Below, piece by piece: positions 1-10,157 of a DNA stretch of 64,000 nt (its first letter is position 1; every line of letters starts with the position of its first letter). Made by a program: the position numbers and the translations under genes. The notes under the pieces are model-generated. The model saw only the letters and a program-made list of their open reading frames with translations, had not been told where the DNA came from and made no database searches. The stretch is from positions 11,731,501 to 11,795,500 of the forward strand of contig OZ020307.1 in the NCBI GenBank assembly GCA_963971305.1, written 5' to 3'. The DNA is from Arcuatula senhousia. Its lineage: Eukaryota; Mollusca; Bivalvia; Mytilida; Mytilidae.

Positions 1-1358
1 TATGAGCTCAAGTTTGTGTAATGTGTAAAATACTACAAGCTGCAAACACCAATTTGTTGTTATTTTTTGCTGAAAGGTTGTGTACTAAAGATAACTGGTG
101 AATTTGTATTTAGTATTTACATATACTAGTATTTCAACAATAAAAGCAAGGGAAGATCCTGAAATTTTCCAAGGGGGGATTTTGGCAGGTCCCACATACT
201 TGGCACTGAGGATGAAAAAGAGGGGGTGTTGCAGAAAATGGACCAAAAATCCACATGAAAAAACACATTTAAGGAAAAGGAGCTTCCAACTCTTGGATCT
301 GTCACTCAGAAGGTCATTAAAAAGCTCTGACAGTTTACATTTTTTTTTTGCAATTTGTTATTTCCACTTTTTTACACTACAATGAGTTCCAATGTTAAAC
401 ATCATTCTGCAACATTGTCATTTGACCTTGACCTTCAAATTTTATTGAATTAAAATGCATATGATGGCAAAGTTACATTATATGCTTAATACCAGGAGGC
501 CTGGAGTAAATGAAACATATAGAAGAAAAATGAGATGTGGAATAAGTGTACCGACACAACCTACAATATAAAAGTAAATTTTAAACATCTACAATGGAAA
601 ACAGCCAGCAGCCTTCAATGTGACCAGCGGTCGCTGCTCCCTGTAGTATGCATTAATATACGACATCTGTATTCCTGTCATTAGTTTCTAGTATAATAAC
701 AGGATAAAACAACTATTAAAAATACCTTAGAAAGAAATACATCTATATACTTATTCAATAATACCCTTTATGTCATCTACTTCCTGATTACCGAATACGC
801 AGGTTTTTACACAATATGGACATACATGTAAAATTTGCCTTGCAGTTTTCTAAGAAACTACATAGCGCCTGAGACAATAATTAATAAATGATTTTCTCAG
901 ATAGCGCAGAGGACTGATATTGCAATTCATCTACTACATTAAGCCCGAGATTCTAATCTGAGACTAACTAGTTTTAATTTTCTCAGATTAAGCGAGTACT
1001 TCAGTTTTCTTTTTACACATAGTTGACATTTATGCAACATTTCCGGTACAGTTTTCTAACCAACTACATGTCATATGCCTAATATTTTGCATATTGCCCT
1101 ATACCTTTTAGCTCATTAGGTAATCCGGATATTTAGGTGCTTTTGTGTGTGTGGGAGGGGGGAGGGATGGGAAAGGTGGGGGTATACGCTTACAGATCAT
1201 ATACTTGTTATCAGCGTAAATGATCGAGGGTTTGATTATTGTAGCACTAGTTATAATAGCCATTTGATATTTTGCATGCAGCATTACCATGAGGTTTTAG
1301 ATCGTGGCATTCGATTATAGGTCTTTCATGCATCTACTTCCTGTTTACCTTTGTTCAT
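1..1358. other. Intergenic, no gene recognised; one dispersed-repeat arm
   Basis: No credible coding exon is seen. Positions about 528-650 match the arm of the large inverted-repeat element at 48845-50586: both contain a GAGATGTGGAATAAGTGTAC-like stretch, then a block reading ACAATGGAAAACAGCCAGCA, then text ending near CACTGCTCCC. This marks a dispersed family. The 95-residue open frame near 98-385 is low-complexity and has no protein-family look. Confidence 0.5.
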
Positions 1359-1985
1359 TATGTCGCCTGCATAACCGGCACAACTTTTGTTGCAGAAGCG
1401 ACATATAGGGGTTACTTTGGCACCATCCATCGTCTTTCGTCGTCGTCCTGCGGCGTTATCAAAAATTCCGTCACAGTTTTCCGGACAACTACATACTAGT
1501 ATGCCACTGTCTCTTTACATTTGGTATCTAGCTTCATTCAATAGTACTGTAATTAAGGTGTAAAGTGATTTTATGCCCGAAACATTGCTACTTCCTGTTT
1601 ACCGAACACTTAAGGTGTTATGTATAATGAACATATATGCAAAATTTCGGTCACAGTTTTTTTCGGCAACTTCATGCCACAGCCTCTTGATATTTGACAT
1701 GTAGCTTCATCCCATAGTACTCAGTCTAAGATGTAAAGCAATTTTATGACCGAAACATCGCTACTTACTGTTTACCGAATACTTAAGGTTTTATTTATAA
1801 TGAACATGTGTGCAAAATTTCCTTCACAGTTCTTCGGGGAAATACATGCCACAGCCTCATGTTAGCTTCCTCCTTTAGTACTTTATGGTGTGAAGCCCGT
1901 TTATGCATGTAACTCATCTACTTCTTGTTTACTGAATATTTAAAGACGCAGGCGACATACGTCTTCCATGGAAGACCGCCATTCA
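1359..1985 (+). mobile_element. HINE-like non-autonomous element, family H (GTCGCCTGC start)
   Basis: The 5' end has an imperfect hairpin beginning ATGTCGCCTGC and closing GAAGCGACAT. A short CGTCGTCGTCC microsatellite follows, then repeated units that each contain CGAAACATTGCTACTTCCTG-type text. Near the 3' end an inverted copy of the start (GCAGGCGACAT, 1948-1958) precedes a perfect 16-bp palindrome GTCTTCCATGGAAGAC at 1961-1976. This order matches the other hairpin-ended families in the window. Exact ends are approximate. Confidence 0.5.
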
Positions 1986-1987
1986 AT

Positions 1988-2750
1988 TGTCTCGCCTGCG
2001 ACGAAAAGTCGAAGGCAAGACATATAGGTATTACTTTCCGGCGGCGGCGACGTAAACTTTTTTGTAAGACTTTCGTGGAAAATGAATTTCTTTAATTTCT
2101 TGAAAAGTGTAATAGCTATGCATCTGATATTTGGTAAACAGACAGTTCAGGTTATGGTCTACGCAACTGTCACCATGCCGTGTGACCCTGAACCCATTTT
2201 AACGCTCCAGTGACTTTGCAAACAGGTCTTTTTAAGGCCATAAACGTCTTTTCAAGACTTTTGTGGAAAATGAATTACTTGAAAAGTATAATAGCTAGGC
2301 ATCTGATATTTGGTAAACAGACAGTTCAGGTTATGATCTACACAACTGTCACATTGATCCCATTTTCACACTTCAGTGACTTTGTGAATTTTGGGGGTTT
2401 TTTCAGGCTGTAAACGTCTTTGTAAGACTTTTGTGGAAATGAATTCCTTTTAAAAGGGTATAATAGCTAGGCATCTTTTCTTTAGGATATTGATGAATCA
2501 AATGAGGGTTTTTGGGTCCGTCGATCACCATTTCATCTGACCTTGTCCTCATTTCTACACTAAATGACTGTTAATATTGTTTTTTTTTTGTGTTTAGTCT
2601 TTTATGTTGAGTCTGTTTCTCAATGACTATGATATCTTTAGAACAATTTTAGTTGGTCCACAGCAAAATGTCGAGAATTTATGAATGAATTGTTGAATAA
2701 CTAGGTATTCCGATGGTCCCAGCGGGCGAGACATACTTTAGTGTTAACTC
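1988..2750 (+). mobile_element. HINE-like non-autonomous element, family E (TGTCTCGCC start)
   Basis: It starts TGTCTCGCCTGCGACG with a foldback to GGCAAGACATATAGG. Next come a GGCGGCGGCGACG microsatellite and tandem units repeated at about 2050, 2210 and 2400 (each with GTAAGACTTTYGTGGAAA-like and GCATCTGATATTTGGTAAAC-like text). GGGCGAGACAT at 2723-2733, the inverted copy of the start, marks the subterminal 3' repeat. The 3' palindrome is weak here. The element at 32400-33170 and that at 43145-44208 (both opposite orientation) start similarly. Confidence 0.5.
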
Positions 2751-2948
2751 TGGTTTTTGACAATAATGATCAATGGTGATAGTTTTCTCATCAATTACTT
2801 ATCAAAGCATGTTTATATTTTAAATCCAGTACAAAAAATGTATCAGTATAAGGTCTCATATGTCGTTAAGATTTGATTTTGGGTCTGTCGCTTGCCCACT
2901 TCCTGCTTCACGAAATCTGGTAATTTCTAGTTTTGACTGATCATTTTT

Positions 2949-3315
2949 AGCTCATCTCACGAAAGTGAGGGGGGGCTTATGTGATACCCCCGACATTGGT
3001 ATGGTATGTACACCTAGTGATGCTAAGCACAAATTAATGCATGCTTCTGATGCTGGCTGTGACCTATATTTTTCGCATGGATGACCACTTACAGAAGAAT
3101 GGTTAAAGTACATTCCTGCTTACTGACAAGTACCACATCATCTAAAGAGGAATCGTAAGATGCACCTAGATATGCTTAGCAAGATGCAAATGCATGCAGT
3201 GCATGCTTCAGATGCTTGCTGTGACTTCTTTTTGCATGGATTGAGCGCTTAAAATTTTGGAAAGTTAAAGTCAATTCCCACTTAGTGACAATAATGCGCA
3301 ACGAGGTGAGCTTCG
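2949..3315 (+). mobile_element. Short HINE-like element related to family A
   Basis: A T run leads into AGCTCATCTCACGAAAGTGA, a hairpin start like the AGCTCACCTG start of the dominant family A. Two tandem units follow (about 3030-3150 and 3190-3300, sharing GCATGCTTCWGATGCT and TTTTYGCATGGAT). GAGGTGAGC at about 3304 is the inverted copy of the start. No clear 3' palindrome is visible, so the 3' limit is uncertain. Confidence 0.35.
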
Positions 3316-3879
3316 TAATGACCTATGTTTTTTTTCATGTTGAAGCACGGGGGCATAGTGGCTAACAATATATTGATAGAGAAAAGCAAGTCCCTGTTGT
3401 TTGTTAAACACAGAGAGAATTTTAAATGTTCAACAATAAATGATAGGAAATTGAAAAAAAAATAAACTTATTTCAGTATGATATTTTGTCTCACTTGTGG
3501 AGCAGATCGAATGGCATCTTTTATTTCCCAGTTCCCAATACCATTCTCTCTTATTTACTGCATAAAAGACTAGTATTTCAATTTGAAACAGCTTGAAAGC
3601 TGTATTTCAGACACCATGTTGGCAACTACAGCAGGTGTTCTTTGGTGACCTCATAGTATGTCAGTATTACAATTAGTAAAATTACAAATAACATGTACAC
3701 GTTTACCAATAAAACTAAATGACATTTGAAAGTAGATCTGTTCATTTCTGATTGGTTTATTGTATGACAAACACGTAGATTTAAACATATCGTCAGCAGT
3801 GATGCAAAATATTTAGATAACATCATAGACCTAATAAATGATCAGGTCCTACTACAAATTTACTTTTACCATTACAGGG

Positions 3880-4032
3880 GCGGATCCAGAGGGTGGCATG
3901 GGGCCCGGTTCCTCCATTTTGGCAGAAAAATTACTAGGTTGCATATTATAGGAAATCATTGAAGCGTGACCAAAGAGGACCCCCTTAGCTATAGCCAGTG
4001 CCCCCTTTTTCGAAATCTCTGGATCCACAACT
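3880..4032 (-). mobile_element. Small terminal-inverted-repeat element (GGCGGATCC family)
   Basis: The body resembles the inverse of the element at 5465-5617. It begins GCGGATCCAGAGGGTGGCA and ends CGAAATCTCTGGATCC. Internal text about a GCGTGACCAAAG block and an AGGAAATCATTGAAGCGTG block is shared with the other copy in reverse orientation. It is a degenerate copy with no coding capacity. A further fragment lies near 53222-53305. Confidence 0.5.
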
Positions 4033-4156
4033 GATTCATCTTTAATTGTTCTCGAAATAAACATAATTATATAGTCAGAAATTGTTGCTTCCTTAGAAAA
4101 ACCTTTTTGACAATACATAAAAAAATTAACTTAGTTTCGCGTGGCTCAGTCAGGGC

Positions 4157-4260
4157 ACAGGGACTTGCTCCCCTTTATCAATATTTTTTTAGAGTCAATG
4201 TGCGATACGAAAAAAACATTGACTTTAACAAAATATTGATAGAGGGGAGCAAGTCCCTGT
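4157..4260. repeat. 104-bp foldback (inverted repeat)
   Basis: The left arm ACAGGGACTTGCTCCCCT is complemented by AGGGGAGCAAGTCCCTGT at the right end. The arms continue inward through TATCAATATTTT and GTCAATG, leaving a loop of about 15 bp. A single-arm relative (GATAGAGAAAAGCAAGTCCC) lies at about 3377-3397, so this is a dispersed foldback unit and not a unique structure. Confidence 0.7.
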
Positions 4261-4264
4261 GGTC

Positions 4265-5460
4265 AGGGTCATCCATGTACGCAATTCGTGTCATCTTAAA
4301 CTGGACATTCTGACAAAAAAAATATGAATCATGTAAAACTTTTAAACAAATAACGTTTGTTTTCGGGTGATCATATTTACTTTCAAATTCTATGTGATAT
4401 AACTTAGTAGTTTTAAGCCGCATTCATCAATTTTGTATATATATCCGGGTTTGATATCCCTATGTCCGGCGTGATAAAAGAATTGTTACATTGTGACATT
4501 TTCTTTCCAATTTTGCTGTGTATTAAACTTTTTATTTCTCTGCTTTATTTATTATCTAAAATTTATTGGTTATAATGATTTTTTGAATTCATTAATTTTG
4601 TGATTATTAGCTTATTGTTAGATCAGATATCTTTCATGGTTTACGGTTTCCGTCTAAAGTTAGATACGCTAGAAGAGTAGACAAAAGCACAGACAACAAG
4701 TTGCATACTTTAAACTAGACGGCAATGGTCATGACTTGGTGAGCAGGCGTTTCTGAAACTGTGGAATAGCTAGTGAGTTGAATCTGGTATATATCTATCA
4801 GGATTTTAATTAGCGATTCATTAACACAAAAACCGCAACATTTACCTTACTGTTGGTTCTTTTACCTTATCATAGTTATTATATTTCGTATCCACTCAGA
4901 TAAAAATCAAGTCGGCGAGTAGACGGGTAAATATTTTTCCCATTAAGTAATGCCACTCAGAAGTCTGCTCCTTTCTCAACTCCGATAAAAAGGAAATCAA
5001 GTATACGACAAACTTGGTCAATGATGTAACACAAACTGACCGCTTTTTCATTTTGAAGTCAGTTTGGAAATAAGATTAATAAGTTTGTCTTATTATTTTA
5101 ATGACTCTTTAATCCCAGAGCTAGTCTGTATAGGCCACTTTTTAATTTACAAAATCAGTTTTGAAGCCCGGTTTTGAAGATGAATATTAATGATATTTCC
5201 TAAGTTATATGTATATGACGTTATATAACAATATAAGAAGTCTGAACTGTAATAAACGTTTAAATATTGAACTGTTTATTTTCTTGACTCTAATAAAGAA
5301 AAAAAGTTCAATGAAGTATAGCATTTTTTTTTATCTATGCACATCCCCCTTTTCTGCAAAGTTCCTTTTAACAAAAACATTTATTTTTATTTAAACTTGG
5401 ACCACTTTGTATTTTTTTTTTTTTTTTTGATTGATATACGTAGTGACTTTAGTCAATCAA
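4265..5460. other. Intergenic AT-rich stretch, nothing assigned
   Basis: No exon-like open frame, tRNA-like cloverleaf or element terminus was recognised. A T homopolymer lies near 5411-5429. Confidence 0.5.
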
Positions 5461-5464
5461 CAGA

Positions 5465-5617
5465 GGCGGATCCAGAGATTCTGAAAAGAGGGGGCCCACT
5501 GACTGGCCTAAGAGGGGGCCCGCTTTGGTCACGCTTCAATGATTTCCTATATATTCAACCAAATTTTTCCGCCAAAAGGGGGGCCCGGGCCCCCCAGGGC
5601 CCCCCCTTGGATCCGCC
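5465..5617 (+). mobile_element. 153-bp MITE with 10-bp perfect TIRs
   Basis: The termini are GGCGGATCCA and TGGATCCGCC, exact inverse complements. The interior is rich in G/C runs (GAGGGGGCCC repeated twice, then GGGGGGCCCGGGCCCCCC). It lies directly against the 32-bp direct repeat that flanks the DIRS-like element, so the retroelement and this MITE are immediate neighbours. No coding capacity. The superfamily is not assigned because no clear target-site duplication is seen. Confidence 0.7.
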
Positions 5618-5649
5618 TATGATCAATGTTGATTAATGAATAGTAAATT

Positions 5650-5980
5650 GTAATTTTTAGGATTAAAATTAATATTAATTAAATAAATACTTACCTTCAT
5701 AAATTTTGATATCTATCGATCTGGATCTAGCGGCTAACCGGAAACCATGTAAAAAACATACCCCTCTGGATCCTCATCACTTCCCACCTTGCGCATGCGC
5801 AACTGTGATACTTCCTTCTTTTGACGTGGAAAAAAGCCATAGAAGGGGGATGAAGGGGAGGCCAAAAAAGGGGTGGGACCTCTAATTTATGAAGGTAAGT
5901 ATTTATTTAATTAATATTAATTTTAATCCTAAAAATTACAAATTAATAGCAATAAATACATTCCCTTCATAAATTTTGAT
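5650..5980. repeat. Inverted repeat at the retroelement 3' end
   Basis: The arm at 5650-5706 (GTAATTTTTAGGATTAAAAT then ACTTACCTTCATAAATT) is complemented almost perfectly at 5884-5939. Part of it recurs in direct orientation at 5964-5980. The ~180 bp between the arms contains a perfect TTGCGCATGCGCAA palindrome at 5789-5802, the shape of an NRF1-type site. The position after the recombinase stop recalls the internal complementary region of DIRS elements. Confidence 0.65.
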
Positions 5981-5989
5981 AAACAGAAT

Positions 5990-7100
5990 TTATCTTAAGG
6001 CTGAATCCCCCGAAGGAGGAAAAATTACTTTCTGTGAAGTAACCAGAGGACCCAAAGAATATAAAGTATCCGCATGCAATGGCATGGAACGCAAATAGTG
6101 GTTATAGAAGGTGTTGTCAGACCTCCAAAAACCAGCAGACATGATCTCCGATAAAGAGGAAGAATTGAAAATACTCCAGGAAGAAGCTAAAGCTCTTACT
6201 TCATGAGCTTTAACTTGATGTCGAGACAAGTTCTCAGGAGAAGCTAACTTGTATGCCAACAAAACAGTACGACAAAGCCAAGAAGAAATGGTTTTGGCGG
6301 AAATATCTACCACACCTTTCTTAATAGGCACAAAAAGTCTAGAAGAAATTTCAGCTCTATTAGCAACTGAGGCTGTCAAGTACTGAAGAAGAGTTTGCAC
6401 AGGACACAAACCATTGTTGTTTGCTGAGATGGGTAGAGCAGGAACAACAATTAATCCTGATCCCTTTTCAGGTATCTGATTCTTTGCCAAAAAAGAGGGA
6501 TCAGTAAGAAGAGTTACTGAGGATTTGTCCGCAGAAAATCGCATACAAGACTCTGAAATAGAAAGAGCGTGAAGCTCGCTTCTACGTCGACCAGTAGCTA
6601 GGGCTAACAAAAAACAGCATTTGTAAGTCAAATGCTTAAAGGAAATAGAACTTAAAGGTACAAAAGGAGGATACTGAAAAACTTTTAGTACCAAACTTAA
6701 ATCCCATAAAGGAACTAAACGTCTTTCTCTAGGACGTTCAAGACAGAAATTTTTTATCAAACGAGATAAAAAATCATTATTTGAAAAATCTGTACCACCT
6801 GATAAAGAAAGAGTTCTGGCTATAGCAGAACGATAACCCTTAATGGTGGAAGGGGAATAACCCTTATCTTGGAAAAGATAAACAAGAAAATCTGCTAAGT
6901 GTGGGACAGACACTGTGAGAGGATCAATCTCCCTCTCACCACACCAAGCACAGAAGATTGACCACTTGGAGTCGTAAACCGCTCCTGTGGACTTTCTAAC
7001 AGACCCTGCAATACACTTGGCTGCTCTCTCAGAAAATCCTCCCTCTCGGAGGGAAGTCCTGACAACAGCCAAGCGTGTAGATGCAACTTCTCCAGACCGA
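5990..7100 (-). CDS. Tyrosine recombinase (YR integrase) of DIRS-like element
   Basis: The open frame runs 8296-5990, but only the C-terminal ~370 residues (from about 7100) read as real protein; the upstream part is a shifted reading of the RT/RNase H region. Visible motifs are an N-terminal SAM-like segment (GYSPSTIKGYRSAI), box I arginine in ATGRRRSELHAL, box II HQVKAHEVRALAS (H-x-x-R type) and AGFWRSDNTFYNHYLR supplying the second histidine/tryptophan position and the nucleophilic tyrosine. This enzyme class inserts circular DNA intermediates without target duplication. No stop interrupts the catalytic region, so this domain could still be functional. It overlaps the end of the RNase H frame. 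Confidence 0.8.
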
Positions 7101-8553
7101 GATGTAACTTTTTCCCTTTGAATTGAGACAATAGGTCTTTCCTCAGAGGAAGAAGAAGAGGTCTGGCACAACAGAGTTGAAGAAGGTCTGGAAACCAGGA
7201 CTGGCGGGACCAAGCAGGGGCTATGAGGATGGCCCTGCAAGAATCCCTGTGGATCTTGAACAAGATCCTGTGAAGAAGGCGAAAAGGAGGGAACATGTAG
7301 CCAAACATCCCTTTCCAAGACAGAGTCATTGCGTCTACTGCCAAAGCCTTCTCGTCTGGGATAGGAGAAACATAAGTCTGGAGTTTGAAATTCAGACTCG
7401 TAGCAAACAGATCTATCAATGGGCTGCCCCACTGAAGAGTAATTGCTTGAAAGACAGTTGGGTGTAATTCCCACTCTGTATTGACTGGAGTCAGAGACCG
7501 TGAGAGGGCATCTGCTATCAGATTCTGTTCTGAAGGAACATGACGAACTGATATTAGAATACTCAGATTGTGACAGAACAGAAGGATCTCCCTGCAGATC
7601 AGGTAAAGAGACACAGAATGAGTCCCCCCTTGATTCTGCAGGTAAGCTACTACAGTGGTATTGTCCGTAGCTATCAACAAAGACTGACCTTGTAGAAGGG
7701 ATCTGAAGTGCTGTAGAGAGAGGAGCACCGCCCTCATCTCGAGCACATTGATATGTTCCTCCAACTGAGGTCCTGACCAAAGACCCGACACTGACCTGCC
7801 CTCCAGAAAGGCTCCCCAGCCTGTCAGGGAGGCATCTGTGTAAATTGTCAGATTGGGATCTGGTGGGTCTAGAGATAAACCTGTTCGAAGGTTTTCCCTC
7901 TGTAACCACCATTGAAGATGTGGCAACAGACGTGGTAGCACAGGAACTTGAGCTTCCCACAACTGAGACCTTGGGTGCCAAAACTCGAGAAGATACCATT
8001 GAAGGGGACGAATATGAAGACGTCCCAATGGTACTACATCCATCAAGGAAATAAGAAAGCCTATCAGTTGAAGAAACTGACGAGCTGGAACTGAGGATGC
8101 TCGACACAGATTGGACACAAGAAGGGTCAGTTTGTCTAATTTCTCTAGTGGAGGACAGACAAGACCCAGAGGGTGTTCTGAGAACTGAAGCTGAAGACCC
8201 CTCCGAAGTACCGAAAGAACCCACTTGTCTGAAGTGACTTCCTCCCACTGATGAATGAAGTGGGAAAGTCTGCCCCCGACTGGAAGAAGAGGACAAGGAA
8301 GAGGAAACTCCTGTGGACTCGGTACAAATGGAGGGGGAAGCAAGTCAAAAACCCTGTTTCTTTCCCTTCCCAAATTTAGATTTCTTATAATTAACAGGTT
8401 GGGAAGAAGAGGAAGAAACAGACTTGGGTTCAAAAGGTCTCTTGCGCTGAGCAGACTGTGCGTGAGAAGCAGGAGGAGCCTTAGCTTGAGCAGGTTGATA
8501 AGGCTGGGGAGTTGTAGTAACTTTCCTCCTCCCCTCAGAGACCTGGACATCAA
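6895..8553 (-). pseudogene. RT/RNase H polyprotein, RT core deleted
   Basis: After a low-complexity start, VGGRLSHFIHQWEEVTSDKW (about 8283-8224) is the DIRS-type RT entry motif. It jumps within ~20 residues to the thumb-like stretch PARQFLQLIGFLISLM (about 8090-8040). The fingers/palm with the YxDD box is absent. RNase H follows intact in outline: YTDAS (about 7837), an EMRAV helix (about 7735), ATDNTTVVAYLQ (about 7660) and ADALSR (about 7510). Then comes the conserved DLFATSLN to LIAPAW block seen in DIRS pol proteins. The frame loses register with the recombinase near 7080. Not expected to encode active reverse transcriptase. Confidence 0.8.
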
Positions 8554-9900
8554 CCTTAACAGTAGGTGGTTCCTTGAGTAACTCTTCTCGGAGAGTTTTC
8601 AAGGACATACCAAAGAGAGAACCCTGATCCAAAGGAGAAAACAACAGGGATTCTTTCAAAGACTCAGAGACAGAGGACTTGTCTAAAATGTCTTGTCTCT
8701 TAGCAAGAGCAAAATTACAAAGAGTACCCAAAACCATAGGTTGGGCAGCACCTAAACATTTGTCCACTTGCAAAAGGAGCGATTTTATCTCGGTAAAATC
8801 TTCTCCCTTATCCTTAAGTAGAGAACCAACTGCTGCAAGAAAATGCTCAGCTGTCTGCAGAGAACGAGAAGCAATCCTAAGATTGTTTTCGGACTTATAG
8901 TAAGATGACTGAGAAAGTCTCAGGCCATCAACCAACCTAGAATGTAAGAGAGAAGTAAAAGATCTCTCGCAAGTAGGAGGGTGAGAAGCCAAGGGAGCAT
9001 CATGAATATCATACTCTTTGGCGCGAATCATACCACCAGGAAAGCTCAAAGGTCCAAAGGAAAATTTTACACCAGGACCAGAAGCTGAAAACTTGGAAGA
9101 TTTGTTCTCTTCCAAAGAAGCATTGATAACTGACAAAGAGTTCTTGAAATGGCTAGAAGCCGGGAAAGAAGAATAACCTTTCACCTCTGGTTTAACCATA
9201 CCAGAACAAGACTGGAAATCAGAAGGGTTTGCGGAGCGTTTGGTGGGGGAGGCCATAGGAATGTCAGAATTCCTCCTGACCTCGTAAACCCTACTCCGCA
9301 AGCCAGCAAAGGAGACAGGAGGCGTTTCTTCGCGAGAAACCAACTCCTGCTCCTCAGCTTCTACAACCTCATCTGGAGCATCAGGCGCAGTATCAGATTC
9401 ATCTTCTAAAAACTGGGCCTCTTGACTCCTAGGAGCCAAGGAAACAGAGTCATCAAAGTCAGGCAATTGCAAGGGCTGAGAGCCAGAACAAGATGGCCGA
9501 GATGACTGAGGTTGGGGAGAGAGAGAGGAGACTGAAAACTACCTACCTGTCTCTTCTCTAAGTTGTCAAGTCTACTGCCCACTTCTAAAAATTTAGCATT
9601 GACAGTAGCACTTAAGGTATGAATACTGGTCGTAAGTTTCTTTATTTCCTCGCTAAAGGAGGGCTCTAAAGAAGACCTACTATTGGACCCTTGATGAGAC
9701 CACACTGACTGGGTGGCATATGGATCAAAAGGGGGTCCATGAAAAGGCATAGGGTAAGCAAAAGGGGCAGGCCATCTAGACCTGTGAAAAGCATCACTCC
9801 TAGGCCCAAAGGGAAACGACTCATGAACACTTGTGGATACTGTAGATGGAACTGAATCCACTGGTCTAGATAAAGTGTGCGTAACCCTAGGTAAAGACAC
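8345..9900 (-). pseudogene. gag-like ORF1 of the DIRS-like element, frameshifted
   Basis: Two frames cover one protein. 9900 to about 9535 encodes a proline/serine-rich N-terminus ending in a short coiled-coil (IKKLTTSIHTLSATVNAKFL). From about 9530 to 8345 another frame encodes the acidic and helical middle (DESDTAPDAPDEVVEAEEQE; SLQTAEHFLAAVGSLLKDKG) and a basic C-terminus (KSKFGKGKKQGF). The switch occurs near 9535 where the first frame turns to nonsense. A one- or two-base slip, or a small insertion around the GTAGGTAG text, explains it. ORF1 overlaps the pol start by ~200 bp. DIRS gag proteins are poorly conserved, so identity rests on position. Confidence 0.6.
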
Positions 9901-9956
9901 TCTTAAAGTAGCGGAGCTTGAAGTCCTATGATCAATGTTGATTAATGAATAGTAAA

Positions 9957-10157
9957 ACTAACCACATCTTTTTTTTTCAACACGTGACCTAATTTTTGTC
10001 CAATCTCTCCTCAACACGGTTTTGTTCCTGAGGGTATGTCTGCGCATGCGTGACATAAACCGGCCTCTTTGCCACGTTGAAACTGTAAACTAAGTAGTGT
10101 CATTTTGGGATCAGTCTTTTTCATCACAGAATATTGGTTATCGCTTCTACCAGAAGA
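9957..10157 (+). promoter_or_regulatory. PDI promoter/5'UTR with ER-stress-like motifs
   Basis: Only ~200 bp separate the retroelement from the PDI start codon. The interval holds an E-box CACGTG (9981-9986), a near-consensus ERSE (CCAAT, nine bases, ACACG at 10000-10018; consensus CCAAT-N9-CCACG), an NRF1-like TGCGCATGCG (10041-10050) and GCCACGT (10071-10077), the core bound by XBP1/ATF6-type factors. ER folding enzymes are typically induced through such sites. Function is inferred from motif identity and gene context. No TATA box stands out. Confidence 0.5.

Larger units (their letters stand above)
5616..9956 (-). mobile_element. Degenerate DIRS-like (tyrosine recombinase) retroelement
   Basis: On the minus strand the order is gag-like ORF (9900 to 8345), RT/RNase H ORF (8553 to 6895) and tyrosine recombinase (about 7100 to 5990), the DIRS-group order. 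A 32-bp direct repeat (CCTATGATCAATGTTGATTA onward) brackets it at 5616-5647 and 9925-9956. The 3' end holds an inverted repeat (5650-5706 against 5884-5939) and a 17-bp restart CCTTCATAAATTTTGAT at 5694 and 5964. No full inverted terminal repeat is seen at the high-coordinate end. RT is internally deleted and gag is frameshifted, so the copy looks non-autonomous. Whether it is strictly DIRS1, PAT or Ngaro-like is not resolved. Confidence 0.75.

Noticed and set aside
7177..8054. Plus-strand open frames across the retroelement
   Set aside because: They are antisense shadows of the minus-strand RNase H and recombinase coding regions.
7100..8296. N-terminal ~400 residues of the long recombinase frame as real protein
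   Set aside because: The serine-rich reading overlaps the RNase H motifs in another frame; only the C-terminal part carries recombinase motifs.
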